A DNA stretch of 64,000 bases from Streptomyces fradiae (GCF_041270065.1 NZ_CP065958.1:2294001-2358000), one strand, 5' to 3'; positions 47,814 to 56,622 are shown, counted from the first letter of the stretch. The notes: generated from the letters alone by a model not told the origin. Translations and numbers: made by a program.

Positions 47814-48680
47814 ATGGGTGATGTGCTGGCCGGAATTCATGCCACCTGGGAGTTCGAGAACGACGCAGTCGTCATCCGCTTCGAACGGGGGATCCGCACG
47901 CCGAAGCTCCTCAACGCGCTGCGCGAGCGGCGCGTTCCGCACGAGGCGCTGGCTTCGGTGACGCTCGCCCCGGGCAAGCGGGGCACCGTCGTGCTGCACG
48001 CGCAGCCGCGGCCCGGCGCCGATCCGCTGATGGAGGCGGCGGCCGGGCAGCTGAAGGACGGCAGCGATCCGTACCGCCTCGTCCTGCCCGCCGAGCGGGA
48101 GACCCTCGCCGAGTACTACCGCGACGAGCTGCGCGCCGCGATCGCGCCGTACCGGGACCTGGGTCCGGCGGACGGCTTCCTGGTGGCGGCGCCCGAGGGG
48201 CCGCAGTCCTTCAAGGCGTACGACGGGAAGGCGAGCTTCGACGGGAAGGGCGAGATCGGCTTCCGCTGGTTCTGGACCGGGGCGTCCTCGGAGAAGTGGA
48301 AGGCCGGCGACCAGACCTTCCGGGTACGGGAGCTGAGCGGGGTCGAGTGGCGCTCGCCGGAGATCATGGACGGCTATCTGCGCCTGGTGCGCCGGGACGG
48401 CCACGACAGCCGCCCCGTGCAGCCCGACCACGACCCGGCCTCCGTCGTCTTCGGTCTCGGTTACGGGCCGGTGTACGAGTCCCTGCCCTTCGCCGCGTCC
48501 GTCCTGGCCGCGATCCGCGGCGCGTCCGAGCGGGAACGGGTGCCGGCGGTCGCGGCGCGGCCACGGGATCCGGCCGGGGTCGCAGAAAGGATCCGCCACC
48601 TCGGTGAGCTGCATCAGGCCGGGCTTGTGACGGACGAGGAGTTCTCCGCGAAGAAGGCGGAGCTGCTCGCGGAGCTGTAG
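47814..48680 (+). CDS. DUF4429 protein with C-terminal SHOCT motif
   Basis: 288 residues. WEFENDAVVIRFERGIRTPKLL and LGERRVPHEALASVTL-like text followed by LREHT-type strands fit DUF4429, and the last 35 residues (VAERIRHLGELHQAGLVTDEEFSAKKAELL) are a SHOCT helix pair; its key residues are L, G, T-x-E-E-F and K. DUF4429 domains are PH-like and predicted to sense or bind at membranes. The function is unknown. The ATG at 47805 is also possible. Confidence 0.82.
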   Translation: MGDVLAGIHATWEFENDAVVIRFERGIRTPKLLNALRERRVPHEALASVTLAPGKRGTVVLHAQPRPGADPLMEAAAGQLKDGSDPYRLVLPAERETLAEYYRDELRAAIAPYRDLGPADGFLVAAPEGPQSFKAYDGKASFDGKGEIGFRWFWTGASSEKWKAGDQTFRVRELSGVEWRSPEIMDGYLRLVRRDGHDSRPVQPDHDPASVVFGLGYGPVYESLPFAASVLAAIRGASERERVPAVAARPRDPAGVAERIRHLGELHQAGLVTDEEFSAKKAELLAEL

Positions 48681-48725
48681 TCGGGGAGCTGTGGTCGGGG
48701 AGCTGTGGTCGGGGAGCTGTGGTCG
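48671..48725 (+). repeat. 14-bp tandem repeat starting at the DUF4429 stop codon
   Basis: GGAGCTGTAGTCGG/GGAGCTGTGGTCGG recurs nearly four times with a 14-base period; the first unit includes the last codons and the stop. A slippage-type duplication. Confidence 0.85.
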
Positions 48726-48777
48726 CGGGCAGCCTCCTGAAGGACCAGGTCGACGGCCCGCCGGCCCCGTCCTCGTA

Positions 48778-48815
48778 CCCCGGTATGACCCCGCGCCCCG
48801 CACCCCGGTATGACG
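48778..48815 (+). promoter_or_regulatory. Paired CCCCGGTATGAC sites upstream of the two-component operon
   Basis: CCCCGGTATGACC begins at 48778 and CCCCGGTATGACG at 48803, exactly 25 bases apart. A matching pair with the same spacing lies at 51080 and 51105, before the hydrolase gene that follows the operon. They are likely binding sites of the encoded response regulator. Confidence 0.6.
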
Positions 48816-48851
48816 TACCGGCCCGGGCCCGCTGCCTACCCTGGGCGGGCC

Positions 48852-50333
48852 ATGAAGGACGAAGAGAAGCGGCGACTGCCGCGCATGCCACGACCGACCG
48901 GAGCCGGGAACGAAGGCGGGACCGGGTCCGAAGCCGGGGTCCGGGCCCGCAGGCTGCTCATGAGCCTCGGGACCGCCCTGACGACGCCCACCGGCCCCGG
49001 CGAGGCGCTGCTCGCGCGCGCCGCCTCGCCCTGGGCGCGATGGGCGCCGTACGCGATCGCGCTCGCCCTCGTCGCGGCCCTGCTGCCCGTCACGATCGTC
49101 GTGCTCGTGAACGACTACCACGTCAACGGGCCCATCGCGGGGGCGCTCGCCACCGCGCAGGCCACGCCGCTGCTGCTCGCCGTGTCCCGGCCGCTGCAGG
49201 CCTGGTGGGTGATCTTCACGGCGGACGTGGTGGGCGGCTTCGTCGTGCTGATCGCCGACAACTACCGCGAACTGCCCTGGCCGTGGACGCCCATGGTGGT
49301 GATCGGCTACCTCTTCCTGATGCTCGCCCTCGGTCTGCGCGAGTCCCGGCGCGCGCTGCTCGGCGTGTGGCTGATGACCGGTGTCGCCGGCGCCGTCTTC
49401 GAGGCGGTCGCCCCGAACCAGCCGGGCGACGGCGTCGTCGTGCTGCTCTTCGTGCTCAGCGGGATCGTGCTGCTGCTCACCTCGGCCCTGCGCGGGCGCG
49501 GCGAGGCGGAGCGCCGGCTCGTCGAGCAGGAGACCATCAGCGAGGCCGAACGGGCCCGCCGGACCCTCCTGGAGGAGCGCGCCCGGATCGCCCGTGAGCT
49601 GCACGACGTGGTCGCCCACCACATGTCGGTGATCACCGTGCAGGCGGACTCCGCGCCGTACCGCATCCCGGGCCTGCCGGACGCGGCCGTCGAGGAGTTC
49701 GCGTCGATCGCGGGCGGGGCGCGCGAGTCGCTGGCCGAGATGCGGCGGCTGCTCGCGGTGCTGCGCAGCGAGGGCACGGAGGGCGAGCGGGCGCCGCAGC
49801 CCGGGCTCGACCGGTTGCAGCAGTTGGTGGAGGCGACGGTACGGGCCGGGGTGCCGGCCGAACTGGCGCTCGCCGCGGAGCTGGGCGAGGTGCCGCAGGC
49901 GGTCGACCTCTCCGCGTACCGCATCGTGCAGGAGGCCCTCGCCAACGTGGTGCGGCACGCGCCGGGCGCGCCCACCCGGGTGTCGGTGCGCGCCGACGAC
50001 GCGGGCGACTGGCTGACCGTGCTCGTCGTCAACGGCCCGGCCGCGGAGCCGGCTTCGCCGGTCGAGCGCGGCACGGGCACCGGTCACGGGCTCGTCGGGA
50101 TGCGGGAGCGCGTACGGTTGACCGGCGGCTCGCTCGACACCGGGCCGCTGCCGGACGGGGGCTTCCGGGTCGCCGCCCGGCTGCCGCTGACCGAGCAGCC
50201 GACGGCCGGGCGACCCCCGGCCGGAACCCCGCTCACCGGCTCGACCGGCACCGCCACCGGCTCCGCCGATTCGACCGACACCGCCAGCACCACCAATACC
50301 ACCGGCACCACCGACTCGAAGGGCGCTCCGTGA
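48852..50333 (+). CDS. NarL-type sensor histidine kinase
   Basis: 493 residues. Several N-terminal helices (YAIALALVAALLPVTIVVLV; GYLFLMLALGL; VVVLLFVLSGIVLLLTSAL), HisKA_3 with ARELHDVVAHHMSVIT near residue 250, an ATPase domain with QEALANVVRHAPGAP and GHGLVGMRERVRL, and a 45-residue Thr/Ser/Gly-rich tail of low complexity. It overlaps the response regulator by four bases. The signal is unknown. Confidence 0.92.
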   Translation: MKDEEKRRLPRMPRPTGAGNEGGTGSEAGVRARRLLMSLGTALTTPTGPGEALLARAASPWARWAPYAIALALVAALLPVTIVVLVNDYHVNGPIAGALATAQATPLLLAVSRPLQAWWVIFTADVVGGFVVLIADNYRELPWPWTPMVVIGYLFLMLALGLRESRRALLGVWLMTGVAGAVFEAVAPNQPGDGVVVLLFVLSGIVLLLTSALRGRGEAERRLVEQETISEAERARRTLLEERARIARELHDVVAHHMSVITVQADSAPYRIPGLPDAAVEEFASIAGGARESLAEMRRLLAVLRSEGTEGERAPQPGLDRLQQLVEATVRAGVPAELALAAELGEVPQAVDLSAYRIVQEALANVVRHAPGAPTRVSVRADDAGDWLTVLVVNGPAAEPASPVERGTGTGHGLVGMRERVRLTGGSLDTGPLPDGGFRVAARLPLTEQPTAGRPPAGTPLTGSTGTATGSADSTDTASTTNTTGTTDSKGAP

Positions 50334-51010
50334 CCATCCGCGTGATCATCGTCGACGACCAGGCCATGGTGCGGGCGGGGTTCGCCGCCCTGCTCGCGGC
50401 GCAGAGCGACATCGACGTGGTCGGCGAGGCGCCGGACGGGCGGCAGGGCGTGGAGGTGGCCCGCTCGACGCATCCGGACGTGGTCCTGATGGACGTGCGG
50501 ATGCCGGAGATGGACGGGCTCGCGGCGGCCCGCGAGATCCTCGACCCGCCCGCGGGGGTGGTGCACCGGCCGAAGGTGCTGATGCTCACCACCTTCGACG
50601 TGGACGACTACGTGTACGAGGCGCTGCGCGCCGGCGCCTCCGGCTTCCTCCTGAAGGACGCGCCGCCGGCCGATCTGATCGCTGCGGTACGGGTGGTCGC
50701 GGCCGGCGACGCGCTGCTCGCGCCGTCCGTGACCAAGCGCCTGATCGCCGACTTCGCCGCGAGCCGGCCCGCGCCGCGCGCCGACCGGGCGGCGCTGCGG
50801 CTCAACGGCCTCACCCCGCGCGAGACGGAGGTCCTTGAGCTCATCGCCCGGGGCCTGTCGAACCAGGAGATCGCCGACCATCTGGTCCTGGCGGAGCAGA
50901 CGGTGAAGACCCACATCGGGCGGGTGCTCGCCAAGCTGGACCTGCGCGACCGGGCGCAGGCGGTGATCTTCGCGTACGAGTCGGGCCTGGTCACACCCGG
51001 CGCGCCCTAG
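50330..51010 (+). CDS. NarL/LuxR-type response regulator
   Basis: 226 residues from a GTG inside the kinase stop (GTGA). Phosphoacceptor Asp55 lies in VVLMDVRMPEMDGL, Lys in FLLKDAPP; the output domain is LTPRETEVLELIARGLSNQE to QTVKTHIGRVLAKL. Probably binds the paired sites upstream of its own operon and of the next gene. Confidence 0.94.
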   Translation: MTIRVIIVDDQAMVRAGFAALLAAQSDIDVVGEAPDGRQGVEVARSTHPDVVLMDVRMPEMDGLAAAREILDPPAGVVHRPKVLMLTTFDVDDYVYEALRAGASGFLLKDAPPADLIAAVRVVAAGDALLAPSVTKRLIADFAASRPAPRADRAALRLNGLTPRETEVLELIARGLSNQEIADHLVLAEQTVKTHIGRVLAKLDLRDRAQAVIFAYESGLVTPGAP

Positions 51011-51079
51011 CGAACTACGGCCCGCCCCCGGGGGTTTCCCCCACCCCCGGTCTCGGGCCGGCCCCTCGTCCCGCCCCTA

Positions 51080-51117
51080 CCCCGGTATCAGTTCGGGGTT
51101 GGCGCCCCGGTGTGACG
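51080..51117 (+). promoter_or_regulatory. Paired CCCCGGTATGAC-like sites before the hydrolase gene
   Basis: CCCCGGTATCAG starts at 51080 and CCCCGGTGTGACG at 51105, again 25 bases apart, in the same orientation as the pair at 48778/48803. The spacing and orientation suggest joint control by the NarL-type regulator encoded just upstream. Confidence 0.58.
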
Positions 51118-51140
51118 TCCGGTCACCCACTCCGTTCCTA

Positions 51141-51173
51141 CCTTCCTCTCGCCAACGACAAGCGAGAGGAAGG
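51141..51173 (+). promoter_or_regulatory. Hairpin that can sequester the ribosome binding site
   Basis: CCTTCCTCTCGC (51141-51152) is the exact complement of GCGAGAGGAAGG (51162-51173). The 3' arm includes the Shine-Dalgarno of the hydrolase gene (ATG 51182). If both arms are transcribed, translation would depend on opening this 12-bp stem. Confidence 0.5.
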
Positions 51174-51181
51174 GCCGTCGC

Positions 51182-52162
51182 ATGCGCCGCTTCACGAGGA
51201 CCCTGGTCGCCGCCGCGCTCACCGTGACGGTGGTGGCCGGGACCGCCGGCTGGGCGTCCGGGAACAGCCAGCAGCCCGTCACCGGCGCGCCGGCCGGCAC
51301 CGGGGCCTGGCGGGCCGCCGGCCTTCCCGACCCGCAGGGCATGACGCCCGTTCAGGTCGCGGACTTCTTCCTGGGGTTGGGCCGGGAGCGGCAGCAGGAG
51401 CTCGTACGGTCCCACCCGGGCGTGGTCGGGAACCTGGACGGCGCCCCGCTCGCCCTGCGCTACCAGGCCAACGCCCTGGTGTCGGGTGGGCGTTGGGCCG
51501 GGCAGCAGGTCCTCGCGTACGACCCGAGGGGGCGCGGGCAGGCCGTGCTCGTGTACGGGGACCTGGCGCGGGCCGCGCACGTGGCCGTGGTCGTACCGGG
51601 GTCGGACACCGACGCCGGGCATCTCGACGGTCTGGTGCGCAAGGCGACGGCGCTGCGCGGGGCGGCGGGTGCGCGGACCGCCGTCGTCGCCTGGGCCGGC
51701 TACACCACTCCCGTAGGGGTCGGCCTGGACGCCGCCTCCGGGGAGCTGGCCGAGGCCGGCGCGGCCCGGCTCACCGGTTTCCTGGCCGGGCTGCGCACGG
51801 TCAACGCGGCCGAGCCCGCGCTGTTCTGCCACAGCTACGGCTCGGTGGTGTGCGGGCTCGCCGCCCACGAGATCAAGGCCAAGGACCTGGTCGCGGTCGC
51901 CTCCCCCGGGATGCGCGCCGACGACGTGGCCGCCCTGAACACCGGCGCCCGGGTGTGGGCCGCGAAGGATCCGACGGACTGGATCGACCGGGTGCCGAAC
52001 GTCTCGTTCGCGGGCCTCGGGCACGGCACCGACCCGACCGACCCCGGCTTCGGCGCCCGGATCGTGCCCGCGGGTGACGCCGACGGCCATGACGGCTACT
52101 TCGCGCCCGGCACCGCCTCCCTCCGTACCTTCGCCGCGATCGCCCGGGGTGACGTCCGATGA
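51182..52162 (+). CDS. Secreted alpha/beta hydrolase (DUF1023-like)
   Basis: 326 residues, paralogue of the gene at 46526. It has a signal peptide (TLVAAALTVTVVAGTAGWASG), LRYQANALV, VAVVVPGSDTD, TAVVAWAGYTTPVGVG, the nucleophile motif FCHSYGSVVCG and LGHGTDPTDPGFG. It probably acts outside the cell on an ester. It is flanked by the two-component operon and an acyltransferase gene, which it overlaps by four bases; paired regulator sites lie in its promoter. Confidence 0.86.
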   Translation: MRRFTRTLVAAALTVTVVAGTAGWASGNSQQPVTGAPAGTGAWRAAGLPDPQGMTPVQVADFFLGLGRERQQELVRSHPGVVGNLDGAPLALRYQANALVSGGRWAGQQVLAYDPRGRGQAVLVYGDLARAAHVAVVVPGSDTDAGHLDGLVRKATALRGAAGARTAVVAWAGYTTPVGVGLDAASGELAEAGAARLTGFLAGLRTVNAAEPALFCHSYGSVVCGLAAHEIKAKDLVAVASPGMRADDVAALNTGARVWAAKDPTDWIDRVPNVSFAGLGHGTDPTDPGFGARIVPAGDADGHDGYFAPGTASLRTFAAIARGDVR

Positions 52163-53394
52163 AGACGCTGAAGCCGATGAAGACCCTGCGCTCGATGCAC
52201 CGGATGGCCGCGACGATCGAGGCCCGCACCCCCGCCCACCGCGACCGCGCGATCGACGGGGTGCGCGCCCTCGCCCTGCTCGCCGTGCCCACCGGGCACT
52301 GGCTGCTCGGCGGCTTCACGCGCTCCGCCGACGGCGCGATCCACAACGCCAGCCCGCTCTCCGCCTTCGGCGGCCTGGCGCCGGTCAGCTGGATCCTCCA
52401 GATGCTGGGCATCTTCTTCCTGGTCGGCGGCTACGCCTCCGTCCTCTCCTTCCGCCGCCACCAGGGCTCCACGCGCGCGTGGCTGGGCGGCCGGATCGCC
52501 CGGCTCGGCCGGCCGGTGCTCGGGGTGACCGCCGTCTGGGCGGCGCTGCTGCCGCTGCTGCACTACGGCCTCGGGGTGCCGTCCGACACCCTGCGGACGG
52601 CGTCCACGCTGGTCGTCCAGCCGCTGTGGTTCGTGGGCGTGTACGTGGTCGTCACCGCGCTCACCCCGTACTGCGTGCGCGCCGCCCGGCGGCTCGGCGC
52701 GTGGGCCGCGGCCCCGCTGCTCGGCTCGGTGGCCGTCGTCGACCTCCTGCGCTACGGCCCGTACGCCGACGCGATGCCGTCCTGGCTGAGCGTGCTCAAC
52801 ATCCTGCCCGGCTGGCTGTTCGCGTATCAGCTCGGCGTCTCGTGGGGCGAGGGCCGGGTCGGCCGCCGGCACGCGTGGGGGCTGCTGCTGGGCGGGGCCG
52901 CGCTGTTCGCCGCGCTGCTCGTCTGGTTCGGCTACCCGGCCTCGATGGTCGGCGTCCCCGGCGAGGCCCGCACCAACTCCCACCCGCCGTCCCTCCTGGT
53001 GCTCGCCCTCGCCGCCGCGCAGAGCGGCGCCGCGATCCTGCTGCGCGAGCGCTTCGGGCGGCTCCTGAAGCGGCCGGCGCTGTGGGCGCCGGTGGTCGTG
53101 ATCAACCTGTCGGCGATGACGATCCTGTGCTGGCACCAGACGGCCATGCTCGCCGCCGCGATCCCCACCGCCTCGTACGCGGGCGAGCTCACCGGCCTGG
53201 TCGGCGCGCCCGACTCGGTGACCTGGATCCTGGCGCGGCTCGCCTGGATGCCGGTCTTCGCGGGCCTGCTGGTCCTGATCGGGCGGTACGCACGGGGCTT
53301 CGAGTCCCCGTGGACCCGCACCGGCACGGTCCGGCGGGCGGTCGCGGGCGTCCTGGCGGCGGGCTTCGCGGTCTTCGCGCTGGGCCTGGCGTGA
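52159..53394 (+). CDS. Acyltransferase 3-family membrane protein
   Basis: 411 residues. RDRAIDGVRALALLAVPTGHW at the N-terminus has the R...H pattern of acyltransferase_3 proteins (first-helix His), followed by about ten helices (MLGIFFLVGGYASVLSF; LVVQPLWFVGVYVVVTAL; INLSAMTILCWHQTAMLAA). These enzymes O-acylate surface glycans, lipids or antibiotics. The coupling to a secreted hydrolase suggests both act on a surface acyl ester (inference). Confidence 0.87.
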   Translation: MKTLKPMKTLRSMHRMAATIEARTPAHRDRAIDGVRALALLAVPTGHWLLGGFTRSADGAIHNASPLSAFGGLAPVSWILQMLGIFFLVGGYASVLSFRRHQGSTRAWLGGRIARLGRPVLGVTAVWAALLPLLHYGLGVPSDTLRTASTLVVQPLWFVGVYVVVTALTPYCVRAARRLGAWAAAPLLGSVAVVDLLRYGPYADAMPSWLSVLNILPGWLFAYQLGVSWGEGRVGRRHAWGLLLGGAALFAALLVWFGYPASMVGVPGEARTNSHPPSLLVLALAAAQSGAAILLRERFGRLLKRPALWAPVVVINLSAMTILCWHQTAMLAAAIPTASYAGELTGLVGAPDSVTWILARLAWMPVFAGLLVLIGRYARGFESPWTRTGTVRRAVAGVLAAGFAVFALGLA

Positions 53395-53429
53395 CCCCCA
53401 CGGGCCGCACGCCAGGACCGCGGCGGGCG

Positions 53430-54458
53430 TCAGGCCTCCCGGGCCGCCGAGGTGGAGCGCATGTCCGGGTAGCGGTCGCCGGTGACCAGGGCGGCGATGG
53501 GCTCCAGGGCGGCGAGGTCGGCGGCCGAGAGCTTGATCCGGGTGGCGGCGGCGTTCTCCAGGAGGCGGGTGCGCTTGCGGGTGCCGGGGATGGGGACGAC
53601 GGTGAGGCCGTGGACGGCGGGCCGGTGGTGGAGCCAGGCCAGGGCGATCTGGGCCGGCGTGGCGTCGTGCTCGGCCGCGATCGCGCGGAGGGGTTCGAGC
53701 AGGGCCGCGTTGCGCTCGGCGTTCTCGCCGGTGAAGCGCGGCTGGCTGCGCCGGAAGTCGCCTTCCGCGAGCTCCTTTCCGGCATCCGCGAAGGAACCGG
53801 TGAGGAAGCCGCGGCCGAGCGGCGAGTACGGCACGAAGGTCACGCCGAGCTCGGCGGCCGCGCCGACCGCGCTGTGCTCCACGTCGCGGGAGAACAGCGA
53901 CCACTCCGACTGGAGGGCGGCGATCGGGTGGACGGCGTACGCCTCGCGCAGCTCCGGGCCGGTCACCTCGCTGAGACCGAGCTGCCGGACCTTGCCCTCC
54001 TTGACCAGCTCGGCCATGGTGCCGACGGATTCGGCGAACGGCACGGCCGGGTCGCGGCGGTGCATGTAGTAGAGGTCGATGGTCTCGACGCCGAGGCGGC
54101 GCAGGCTGCCCTCGACGCTCTTGCGGATGTAGGCGGGGTCGTTGTTGATGCCCCGGTACGTGGGGTCGTCGACGCGCCGCTCCAGGGCGAACTTGGTGGC
54201 GAGGACGATCTCGTCGCGGTGCGCGGCGACGAACGGCGCGAGGAACTCCTCGTTGGCGCCGTGCCCGTACGCGTCGGCCGTGTCGATCAGGGTGACGCCG
54301 GCCTCCAGGGCCGCTTCCAGGGTGTCGCGGGCGGCGGCCTCGTCGGTGTCGCCGTAGAACTCGCTGATGCCCATCGCGCCGAAGCCCTGCACACCGGTCT
54401 CGGGGCCGTCCGGGCCGCCGAGGCGGACGGTGTCGATCTTGCCGTTCAGTGTGGTCAT
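53430..54458 (-). CDS. Aldo/keto reductase
   Basis: 342 residues of an AKR of the AKR13-like group. The tetrad is visible: Asp and Tyr in DTADAYGHG, Lys in ATKF, His in YYMHRRD. It reduces aldehydes or ketones with NADPH. It is translationally coupled (ATGA) to the MerR gene upstream, the typical pattern of a MerR regulator controlling its own operon with an AKR in response to an electrophile or quinone. Confidence 0.92.
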   Translation of the reverse strand: MTTLNGKIDTVRLGGPDGPETGVQGFGAMGISEFYGDTDEAAARDTLEAALEAGVTLIDTADAYGHGANEEFLAPFVAAHRDEIVLATKFALERRVDDPTYRGINNDPAYIRKSVEGSLRRLGVETIDLYYMHRRDPAVPFAESVGTMAELVKEGKVRQLGLSEVTGPELREAYAVHPIAALQSEWSLFSRDVEHSAVGAAAELGVTFVPYSPLGRGFLTGSFADAGKELAEGDFRRSQPRFTGENAERNAALLEPLRAIAAEHDATPAQIALAWLHHRPAVHGLTVVPIPGTRKRTRLLENAAATRIKLSAADLAALEPIAALVTGDRYPDMRSTSAAREA

Positions 54459-54880
54459 GACGGGGTTCCTCCGCAGACGGTGCCGTAGTGGTCGATCTTG
54501 AGGTCGAGCACGGCGAGGGCGTCCTGGAGTTCGGCGATCCGGGTGACGACGTCGTCCCGGGTGGCCTCCAGGAGGGCGCGCCGCTGGTCGTGGGTGTGGG
54601 CGCCCTCGCGCACCAGCTCCGCGTAGCGCACCATGTCGGCGACGGCCATGCCGGTGAGCCGCAGCTTGCCGACGAAGGCGAGCCAGTCCAGGTCGCGCCG
54701 GCCGAAGCGGCGCTGCCCGGTGTGGGACCGGTCGACGTGCGGCATGAGGCCGATCCGCTCGTACCAGCGCAGGGTGTGCGCGGTGAGACCGGTGAGGGCC
54801 GCGACCTCGCTGATGGTGAACCGCTCCTGTGCGACGGGGGCGGCCGCCGTGTCCGTGCTCGTGCTCTCGATCACGCTCAT
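54455..54880 (-). CDS. MerR-family transcriptional regulator
   Basis: 141 residues. The N-terminal MerR helix-turn-helix (FTISEVAALTGLTAHTLRWY, ERIGLMP, RRFGRRDLDWL) is followed by a coiled coil (VVTRIAELQDALAVLDLKID) and a short C-terminus ending VCGG; a single Cys could sense electrophiles. ATG 54880 has GGAGG only two bases away; GTG 54874 would have better spacing. The promoter predicts a transcript starting close to 54880, so the mRNA may be nearly leaderless. Confidence 0.88.
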   Translation of the reverse strand: MSVIESTSTDTAAAPVAQERFTISEVAALTGLTAHTLRWYERIGLMPHVDRSHTGQRRFGRRDLDWLAFVGKLRLTGMAVADMVRYAELVREGAHTHDQRRALLEATRDDVVTRIAELQDALAVLDLKIDHYGTVCGGTPS

Positions 54881-54887
54881 GACCTCC

Positions 54888-54918
54888 ACGCTAAAAGGTT
54901 GGAGTGCACTCGAAGCAA
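54888..54918 (-). promoter_or_regulatory. MerR-type promoter with 19-bp spacer and palindromic operator
   Basis: On the minus strand TTGCTT (54918-54913), 19 bases and TAGCGT (54893-54888). The palindrome GAGTGCACTC (54902-54911) lies in the spacer. Overlong 19-bp spacers with the operator inside are the hallmark of MerR-activated promoters. Confidence 0.7.
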
Positions 54919-54932
54919 GTAGGCTCGGCTGC

Positions 54933-55766
54933 ATGCAGAGCAGCTTGCCCAGCCTGGCGTCGATCGAGAACTGGCCCGTCCCGCACGCGGCGGCCGCCGT
55001 GGTCCGCGCGGACGGCACCCTGGCCGGGTCCCACGGCCCCACCGACCGGCGTTTCCCGCTCGCCTCCGTCACCAAGCCGCTCGCGGCGTACGCGGTGCTC
55101 GTGGCGTACGAGGAGGGGGCGATCGACCTCGACGAGCCGGCCGGGCCGGAGGGCGCGACCGTACGGCATCTGCTCGCGCACACCTCCGGGCTCGCGTTCG
55201 ACGAGAACCGGGTGACGGCGGCCCCCGGCACCCGCCGGATCTACTCCAACACCGGCTTCGAGGCGCTCGGCGACCATGTCGCCAAGGCGACGGACATCCC
55301 CTTCGCCGAGTATCTGCACCAGGCCGTCCTGGAGCCGCTCGGCATGACGGCCACGACCCTGGACGGCTCGCCCGCCAAGGACGGGGTGTCGACCGTCGAC
55401 GACCTGGTGCGCTTCGCCGCCGAGGTGCAGGCGCCGCGGCTGCTCGACCCGCGCACGGTCCTGGACGCGATGACCGTCACGTACCCCGGTCTGACCGGAA
55501 TCCTGCCCGGCTACGGACATCAGCGGCCCAACGACTGGGGCCTCGGCTTCGAGATCCGCGACGGCAAGGCCCCGCATTGGACCGGCGCCACCTCCTCGCC
55601 GCGCGCCTTCGGCCACTTCGGCCAGTCGGGCACCTTCCTCTGGATCGACCCGGAGGCGGGCGCGGCGTGCGTGGCGCTGACGGACCGCGCCTTCGGCCCG
55701 TGGGCGATCGAGGCCTGGCCCCCGTTCACGGACGCGGTCCTCGCGGACCTGCGGGCGCGAGCTTGA
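54933..55766 (+). CDS. Serine hydrolase, beta-lactamase/class C-like
   Basis: 277 residues, no signal peptide. SVTK is the S-x-x-K nucleophile motif, YSN the second motif, and HFGQSGT the third (H-x-G). LLAHTSGL and WGLGFEIRDG are typical of the beta-lactamase-related esterase/DD-peptidase group. It probably hydrolyses an ester or amide in the cytoplasm. Divergent from the MerR-AKR operon and sharing its operator region. Confidence 0.87.
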   Translation: MQSSLPSLASIENWPVPHAAAAVVRADGTLAGSHGPTDRRFPLASVTKPLAAYAVLVAYEEGAIDLDEPAGPEGATVRHLLAHTSGLAFDENRVTAAPGTRRIYSNTGFEALGDHVAKATDIPFAEYLHQAVLEPLGMTATTLDGSPAKDGVSTVDDLVRFAAEVQAPRLLDPRTVLDAMTVTYPGLTGILPGYGHQRPNDWGLGFEIRDGKAPHWTGATSSPRAFGHFGQSGTFLWIDPEAGAACVALTDRAFGPWAIEAWPPFTDAVLADLRARA

Positions 55767-55776
55767 AGACCGGTCC

Positions 55777-56622
55777 TCACGGCCGGGTCGCCGTGACCAG
55801 CCAGGACGCGCTGCGCAGCCGTACCGTGCCGTCCGCGGTCTCATGGGCGCGGAGGTGGTCGGTGAGCGTCTGGCGGGCGCGGTCCTGAGTGGCCGGGTCG
55901 ACCTGGGCCGTGAAGTGCCGGCCCGGGCCGGAGAGCAGCAGGAAGTCGGCGGCGTCCTCGGCGTCGGCGCCCCAGTTGCCGTGGGCGTCGGCACGGTCGA
56001 CGGCGACGGCGGTGAGGCCGGCGGCGGCGAGGACCGCGCGGATGCGGTCGGGGGCGGAGAGGGAGAACATCCCGGGCTGCCCGGGGGTGCCCAGGTCGCC
56101 GACCGGGAGCAGGTCGCGCAGTGAGGTCATGGCGACCAGCCAGTCGTTGAGCTCGGGTTCGGCCGGGCAGACGAAGGCGAGGCGGCCGCCGGGGCGCAGG
56201 GCGCGGGCGATGTTGCCGAAGGCGGCCTCGGGGTCGGCGAAGAACATCACGCCGTAGCGGCTGATGGCCGCGTCGAAGGCGCCGTCCTCCAGGGGGTGGG
56301 TCTGGGCGTCGCCCTGGACGAAGGCGGCGTTGGCGACGCCTTCGCGGGCGGCACGGGCGCGGGCCTCGGCGAGCATCGGGCCGGACAGGTCGAGCCCGAG
56401 GGCCCGGCCGGCCGGGGCGCGGCGGGCGGCGAGGACGGTGGTCTGGCCGGCGCCGCAGCCGATGTCGAGGGTGCGGGTGTCCGCGGCGATGCCGGCGGCG
56501 GTGAGCAGCGGCTCGTCGAAGCCCTCGTTGACGGCGTTCCAGCGGTCCTGGTGGCGGGCCCAGTGGGCGCCTTCGGGGCCGTTCCAGGCCTGCTCCTGGG
56601 CGGTGTTGACGATCTCGGGCAT
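55777..56622 (-). CDS. Class I SAM-dependent methyltransferase
   Basis: 281 residues. LDIGCGAGQTTVLAAR is motif I; LGLDLSGPMLAEARARA, VQGDAQTHPLEDGAFD and ALRPGGRLAFV follow. The pattern is that of small-molecule methyltransferases of the UbiE/COQ5-like type (Methyltransf_11/25). The substrate is unknown. Divergent from a TetR gene with twin operators between them, so the TetR protein probably controls it. Confidence 0.88.
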   Translation of the reverse strand: MPEIVNTAQEQAWNGPEGAHWARHQDRWNAVNEGFDEPLLTAAGIAADTRTLDIGCGAGQTTVLAARRAPAGRALGLDLSGPMLAEARARAAREGVANAAFVQGDAQTHPLEDGAFDAAISRYGVMFFADPEAAFGNIARALRPGGRLAFVCPAEPELNDWLVAMTSLRDLLPVGDLGTPGQPGMFSLSAPDRIRAVLAAAGLTAVAVDRADAHGNWGADAEDAADFLLLSGPGRHFTAQVDPATQDRARQTLTDHLRAHETADGTVRLRSASWLVTATRP

